The position numbers were made by a program, and so were the translations under genes. 24,884 nt of DNA from JANPIX01 sp031425195 (GTDB lineage: Bacteria > Pseudomonadota > Alphaproteobacteria > Rhodobacterales > Rhodobacteraceae), in the NCBI GenBank assembly GCA_031425195.1, contig JANPIX010000007.1:1-24884 (forward strand), read 5' to 3'. The notes under the pieces are model-generated. The model was not told where the DNA came from and did not search any database. It worked only from the letters and a program-made list of their open reading frames with translations. This document shows positions 21,423-24,884 of the stretch, one piece after another (position 1 is the first letter of the stretch; every line of letters begins with the position of its first letter).

Positions 21423-22298
21423 ATGAAAATGGATATACGTGCGATGCTGATGGGCGTGGTGTTCGCGCTTTTGTGGTCGTCGGCATTCGCAACGGCGCGG
21501 ATCATTGTGGCGGATGCGCCGCCCTTGATGGCGCTGGCGGCGCGGTTCTGCATTTCGGGGACATTGGCCATCGTCGTGGCCCGCGCACTGGGCCAAAGCT
21601 GGCGGCTGACCCCCGGTCAGTGGCGGGCGACGTTCCTGTTCGGGCTGTGCCAGAACGGGTTGTATCTGGGGCTCAATTTCGTGGCGATGCAGCGGATCGA
21701 AGCGTCGCTGGCGGCGATCATTGCATCGACGATGCCGCTTTTGGTGGCGGCGCTGGGCTGGGCGTTCATGGGGCAGCGCGTGGGCCGTCTCGGCGTGGCG
21801 GGGCTTTTGGCGGGGTCCGTTGGGGTGGCCTTGATCATGGGCACGCGGATCGAGGGGGGTGCCTATCTGCCGGGTATTCTGCTGTGCGCGGTTGGGGCGC
21901 TTGCGCTTGCGGTGGCGACACTGACCGTCAAGGGGGCGACGAGCGGAGGCAACCTGTTGATGATCGTGGGTTTGCAGATGTTGGTGGGGGCCGCGATTCT
22001 CGGGGTGCTGTCGGGCGTGACCGAGGACTGGTTCCTGCGGTTTTCCTGGCACTGGGGTGGGGCGTTCGTTTACCAGATCTTCTTTCCGGGGCTGCTGGCC
22101 ACGATGATCTGGTTTTCACTTGTCGGGCGGATCGGGGCGGTGCGCGCGTCGACCTTTCATTTCCTCAATCCGTTTTTCGGCGTCGCAGTGGCGGCGATGC
22201 TTTTGGGGGAACAGGTTCGGCTGCTGGACATGGTGGGGGTGGCCATCGTTATGGCAGGTATTCTGGCGGTGCAGATGTCGCGGCAGGCAAACGGCTGA
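21423..22298 (+). CDS. EamA/DMT-superfamily transporter
   Basis: Inner-membrane exporter of the drug/metabolite transporter superfamily, 291 residues. It is made of two EamA repeats of about five helices each: the first begins MLMGVVFALLWSSAFATARI, the second in the PGILLCAVGALALAVATLTV segment. The family signature ALGWAFMGQRV and, in the second half, STFHFLNPFFGVAVAAMLLGEQV are clear. ATG 21423 is one base after the VOC stop. The longer frame through the VOC gene is an artefact. The substrate is unknown. Amino acids, their derivatives or other small metabolites are usual for this family. Confidence 0.9.
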   Translation: MKMDIRAMLMGVVFALLWSSAFATARIIVADAPPLMALAARFCISGTLAIVVARALGQSWRLTPGQWRATFLFGLCQNGLYLGLNFVAMQRIEASLAAIIASTMPLLVAALGWAFMGQRVGRLGVAGLLAGSVGVALIMGTRIEGGAYLPGILLCAVGALALAVATLTVKGATSGGNLLMIVGLQMLVGAAILGVLSGVTEDWFLRFSWHWGGAFVYQIFFPGLLATMIWFSLVGRIGAVRASTFHFLNPFFGVAVAAMLLGEQVRLLDMVGVAIVMAGILAVQMSRQANG

Positions 22299-22322
22299 TC
22301 CCGGTGTCTGCCGCAGCGCCGG

Positions 22323-22943
22323 TCAGGCGGCGATTGTGTGGGCCATGGCATCGGCGTCAGCGGCAAGCGTGCGTTGACGTGACGGGCGGGCCATGCAGCG
22401 GGCGACCCAATCGCGGATCATGGGATCGTCCGGCGTTGCATCGTTGAACCAAGCATAGGGTGCGTGGACCAGCAGATCGGCCGCGCTGTAGTGTTCGCCC
22501 ATCAGCCAAGGGCCCTTTTCCAGCGCAGCGCGCAAGCGGGCGGCGATTTCGGCATGGCCGCGAAACGTGACGCCGACAAGCGGATGGTCGACACCGGCGA
22601 ATTCCAGCACCAGAACAGGCTCCACCACAGCGTGATACCATGTCAGCCATCCTGCAAAGACACCCCAATCCGGGGTACCAATGGCAGGCGACAGGCCCGT
22701 GTCAGGGAACATGGCGGTCAGATGCAGAATGATCGCGCCGCGTTCGGTGATGACGTGACCGTCGTGGACCAGAGCCGGTACCTTGCCTTCCGGGTGCGGA
22801 TTGGCCGGATCGCGGGCACCGCTGCCGTCCTGCCGGGGGATGGTGACGATGCGGATATCCACCCAATCGGCGATGCCCATGTCGTCGATCAGGGTCAGGA
22901 TGGCCGACGACCGGCTTTGCGGGGAATGATACAGGGTCAGCAT
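22323..22943 (-). CDS. Glutathione S-transferase family protein
   Basis: A 206-residue cytosolic GST. The thioredoxin-like half starts MLTLYHSPQSRSSAILTLID, with Ser in the catalytic loop, and includes GKVPALVHDGHVITERGAI (cis-Pro and the ES-like ERGAI glutathione-binding turn). The helical half includes GPWLMGEHYSAADLLVHAP. AAAGGA precedes the ATG. The gene is divergent from a YafY-type regulator, with an inverted repeat between them, and is probably that regulator's target. The substrate is unknown. Confidence 0.92.
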   Translation of the reverse strand: MLTLYHSPQSRSSAILTLIDDMGIADWVDIRIVTIPRQDGSGARDPANPHPEGKVPALVHDGHVITERGAIILHLTAMFPDTGLSPAIGTPDWGVFAGWLTWYHAVVEPVLVLEFAGVDHPLVGVTFRGHAEIAARLRAALEKGPWLMGEHYSAADLLVHAPYAWFNDATPDDPMIRDWVARCMARPSRQRTLAADADAMAHTIAA

Positions 22944-22972
22944 TTGAATTGTCCTTTCTGGATGTCGATGGG

Positions 22973-22997
22973 GACAGTATAGATGGGCGGTACTGTC
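22973..22997. promoter_or_regulatory. Operator-like inverted repeat between GST and YafY-type regulator
   Basis: GACAGTA, 11 bases, TACTGTC: a perfect 7-bp inverted repeat in the 75-base divergent gap. A TATACT box for the GST direction (22975-22980 read on the minus strand) overlaps its left arm, so a bound protein would compete with RNA polymerase. Confidence 0.65.
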
Positions 22998-23018
22998 AGA
23001 TTCCGTCAGGAGAGAACG

Positions 23019-23711
23019 ATGGCCAGGGCAGATCGCCTGATGCGGTTGCTGGAAGCGATGCGGCGGTTGCCGCCGCCTGTCACGGCGGCGCGGCTGGCTG
23101 GGGAAACGGGCGTGTCGGAACGCACACTGTACCGCGATATTGATACGCTGCGGGCGGGTGGCGCGCTTATCGACGGTGCGCCGGGGTACGGATATATTCT
23201 GACCGAAGACCCGGCCCTACCGCCGCAGATGTTCACCCAGCTGGAGGTTGAGGCGCTTGTTCTGGGGTTGGCCGAGGTGCGGCTGGTGGGCGACGTTGCG
23301 CTGGCCATCGCGGCGAATGCGGCCATGGCCAAGATCATCGCAAGCCTGCCGGAGCGGGTGCAGCGGCAGGCCACCTTTGCCGTCAGTCAGGTGTACCGGT
23401 TTGAAAAACGCAGTCCCGCGCCGGCCCATGTGACCATCGTGCGTGAGGCGTGCTGGCAGGAACAGGCCATCGACATGAATTATGCCGATCTGGGCGGGCA
23501 GGTGACCGCGCGGCGTATCTATCCGCTTTCCGTCGTGTTCATGGATCACGCGCTGATCTGTCTGGCGTGGTGCTGTTTGCGGCAGGATTTCCGGCGGTTT
23601 CACCTGACCGCGATGGCGGATGTGCGGTTGGCGGACGAAAGTTTCCGTCCGCGCCGCGTGCCGCTGCTGCGGGAGTTCATGGCAAAGATGGTGAGCAGCG
23701 CGCGCAAGTGA
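23019..23711 (+). CDS. YafY-family transcriptional regulator (HTH plus WYL-like domain)
   Basis: A 230-residue regulator. The N-terminal HTH reads RADRLMRLLEAMRRLP then LAGETGVSERTLYRDIDTLRAGG, as in DeoR/YafY proteins. The rest (AIDMNYADLGGQVTARRIYPLSVVF and the following strands) is a WYL-like sensor domain, and a final RPRRVPLLREFM segment completes it. ATG 23019 is preferred: AGGAGAG sits four bases upstream, and the longer frame overlaps the operator. It probably controls the divergent GST gene and itself. The inducer is unknown. It is tail-to-tail with gyrB, 18 bases apart. Confidence 0.9.
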   Translation: MARADRLMRLLEAMRRLPPPVTAARLAGETGVSERTLYRDIDTLRAGGALIDGAPGYGYILTEDPALPPQMFTQLEVEALVLGLAEVRLVGDVALAIAANAAMAKIIASLPERVQRQATFAVSQVYRFEKRSPAPAHVTIVREACWQEQAIDMNYADLGGQVTARRIYPLSVVFMDHALICLAWCCLRQDFRRFHLTAMADVRLADESFRPRRVPLLREFMAKMVSSARK

Positions 23712-23729
23712 CGCGCTGCCCATTTGGTA

Positions 23730-24884
23730 TCAGGTATCCAGATGCTGCACATTCAGGGCGTTGGCCTGAATGAATTCGCGGCGCGGTTCGACAACATCGC
23801 CCATCAGTTTGGTAAAGATGTCGTCCGCCTCGGCCAGATCATCAACTGTCACTTGCAAGAGTGTCCGTGCCTCGGGGTCGAGCGTGGTTTCCCAAAGCTG
23901 TTCCGGGTTCATTTCACCCAGACCCTTGTAGCGTTGCAGGGACAGGCCCTTTTCACCCTCGGCCAGAATGGCCTTGAGCAGGTCGATCGGGCCTTGGATC
24001 ACCTGATCCCGGTCTTTGCGCACAAGGCGCGACGGGTTGGCATAGGTGTCGCGCATCGGCTGGCTGGTTTGGGAGAGGCGGCGCGCCTCACCCGAGCGGA
24101 GGACGGCCCCGTCAAGCGTGCGGAGTTCCTCGACCCCGCGCAAGACGCGGCTGAGCCGGATGCCGTGATCCTGCGTGATGCGGCCTGTCCAGCCCTTTTC
24201 ATATTCCAGCGCCACATTGTCGAGCCTGCGTGCCACGGTATCGGCAACCTGCTGCAGGTCACCATCGGCGCGTCCGGCATCAAAGGCACCGGCGAGCGCC
24301 GCCTGTTCAAGGATGCCGCGCGGGTAGTGGGTGGGAAACGCGTCAAGCACGCGGCGGAACTGGCGCGCGGCTTCGACCACGCGGGCCAGATCGGCGCCGG
24401 CGATTTCCTCGCCCGTGGAAAGGCGCAGGACGGCCCCATCCACACCCATCTGGATCAGGTAATCTTCAAGCGCGGCCTGATCCTTGAGGTAAACCTCGGA
24501 TTTGCCGCGGGCGACTTTGTACAGCGGGGGTTGCGCGATATAAAGATAGCCACCTTCGATCAGGGCCGGCATCTGACGGAAAAAGAACGTCAGAAGCAGC
24601 GTGCGGATATGGGCACCATCGACATCGGCATCGACGCGCCCCGCCATCAGCGCGCCCGCAATGGCGGATTGTTCAAGGATATGCGCCGGATACTGCGTCG
24701 GGAAGGCTTGCAGGATGCGCCGTACGACGCGGGCCTCTTCCACCACGCGCGCAAGATCGGCACCGGAGATGTCTTCGCCGTTGCCAAGGCGCAGCATCGC
24801 ACCATCGACACCCATCTGCACAAGGTAGTCTTCCAGCGCTGCCTGATCCTTGAGGTAAACCTCGGATTTGCCGCGGGCCACTTT
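23730..24884 (-). CDS. gyrB: DNA gyrase subunit B, 3' part, with an internal in-frame duplication
   Basis: GyrB supplies ATP hydrolysis and part of the cleavage core of gyrase. Only about the last 385 codons lie here and the frame is open at the window end. From about residue 85 onward it is a normal alphaproteobacterial GyrB: the TOPRIM metal motif DADVDGAHIRT, then FFFRQMPALIEGGYLYIAQPPLYK, the alphaproteobacterial inserted segment, GLSLQRYKGLGEMNPEQLW, and a C-terminus ending NVQHLDT. Before that motif, where the ATPase/transducer end should be, there is a second, diverged copy of the later segment (KSEVYLKDQAALEDYL onward), joined at the DAD of the TOPRIM motif. Such an order is not expected in any GyrB, so this end may be a misassembly. 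Confidence 0.93.
   Translation of the reverse strand, partial: KVARGKSEVYLKDQAALEDYLVQMGVDGAMLRLGNGEDISGADLARVVEEARVVRRILQAFPTQYPAHILEQSAIAGALMAGRVDADVDGAHIRTLLLTFFFRQMPALIEGGYLYIAQPPLYKVARGKSEVYLKDQAALEDYLIQMGVDGAVLRLSTGEEIAGADLARVVEAARQFRRVLDAFPTHYPRGILEQAALAGAFDAGRADGDLQQVADTVARRLDNVALEYEKGWTGRITQDHGIRLSRVLRGVEELRTLDGAVLRSGEARRLSQTSQPMRDTYANPSRLVRKDRDQVIQGPIDLLKAILAEGEKGLSLQRYKGLGEMNPEQLWETTLDPEARTLLQVTVDDLAEADDIFTKLMGDVVEPRREFIQANALNVQHLDT
24270..24884 (-). repeat. Diverged tandem copies within gyrB, 366-nt period
   Basis: Bases 24636-24884 and 24270-24518 encode the same GyrB segment, offset by 366 bases (122 codons, in frame). The 38 bases 24841-24878 are identical in the two copies. 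Further along, many codons differ and so do the proteins (DYLVQMGVDGAMLRLGNG against DYLIQMGVDGAVLRLSTG). The sequence ends inside the repeat. Confidence 0.85.

Noticed and set aside
1..24884. CRISPR arrays, tRNA/rRNA genes, insertion sequences, prophage
   Set aside because: No regularly spaced direct repeats, tRNA-like cloverleaf with a CCA or TTC loop, transposase motifs or phage structural genes were recognised in reading the window.

Overview
The window reads as high-GC alphaproteobacterial DNA, most likely Rhodobacterales (Rhodobacter/Roseobacter group). The basis is the gene content and order: a petP/petR-like regulator pair, histone-deacetylase-like/xseB/ispA/dxs in overlapping series, a GST-like FzlA next to queG, and a cysteate sulfo-lyase-like gene of the type known from roseobacters. 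It is mostly chromosomal housekeeping sequence with some accessory pieces. I found no tRNA, rRNA, CRISPR array, transposase or phage gene.

Layout. 1-2020: DUF1269 membrane protein (5' end damaged), mtgA, fzlA-like GST. 2053-3084: queG, apparently starting at CTG. 3069-4117: divergent ohrR/ohr peroxide-response pair with two matching palindromes and a terminator after ohr. 4118-4700: AT-richer gap, one small hypothetical gene, and a terminator symmetric enough to work in both directions. 4721-7404 (minus): ilvE and a serralysin-like RTX metalloprotease. 7575-12786 (plus): petP, petR, histone-deacetylase-like amidohydrolase, xseB, ispA, dxs, tightly packed. 12787-13579: a lower-GC NYN-domain gene and an AT-rich spacer bounded by an inverted repeat. 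13580-16944: hpsN-like dehydrogenase and cuyA (minus) divergent from a LysR regulator. 16890-18898 (minus): TerC-family membrane protein with a structured leader, and a YeeZ-like NAD-binding protein. 19045-22298 (plus): amn, an HU-family gene, a VOC protein and an EamA transporter. 22323-23711: a GST divergent from a YafY-type regulator with an operator-like inverted repeat between them. 23730-24884 (minus): 3' part of gyrB, open at the window end.

How genes work together. XseB-IspA-Dxs couples the first step of the MEP isoprenoid pathway with farnesyl diphosphate synthesis. OhrR/Ohr is a self-contained organic-peroxide defence. The HpsN-like/CuyA/LysR block looks like a small inducible module for C3 organosulfonates (dihydroxypropanesulfonate/cysteate), and is the most biologically interesting region. 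Both ends of the window look abnormal. The DUF1269 gene has an in-frame stop and several acidic-to-hydrophobic changes in its first 50 bases. GyrB carries a diverged 366-nt in-frame tandem copy of its own segment. Assembly error at contig ends is a serious explanation for both.
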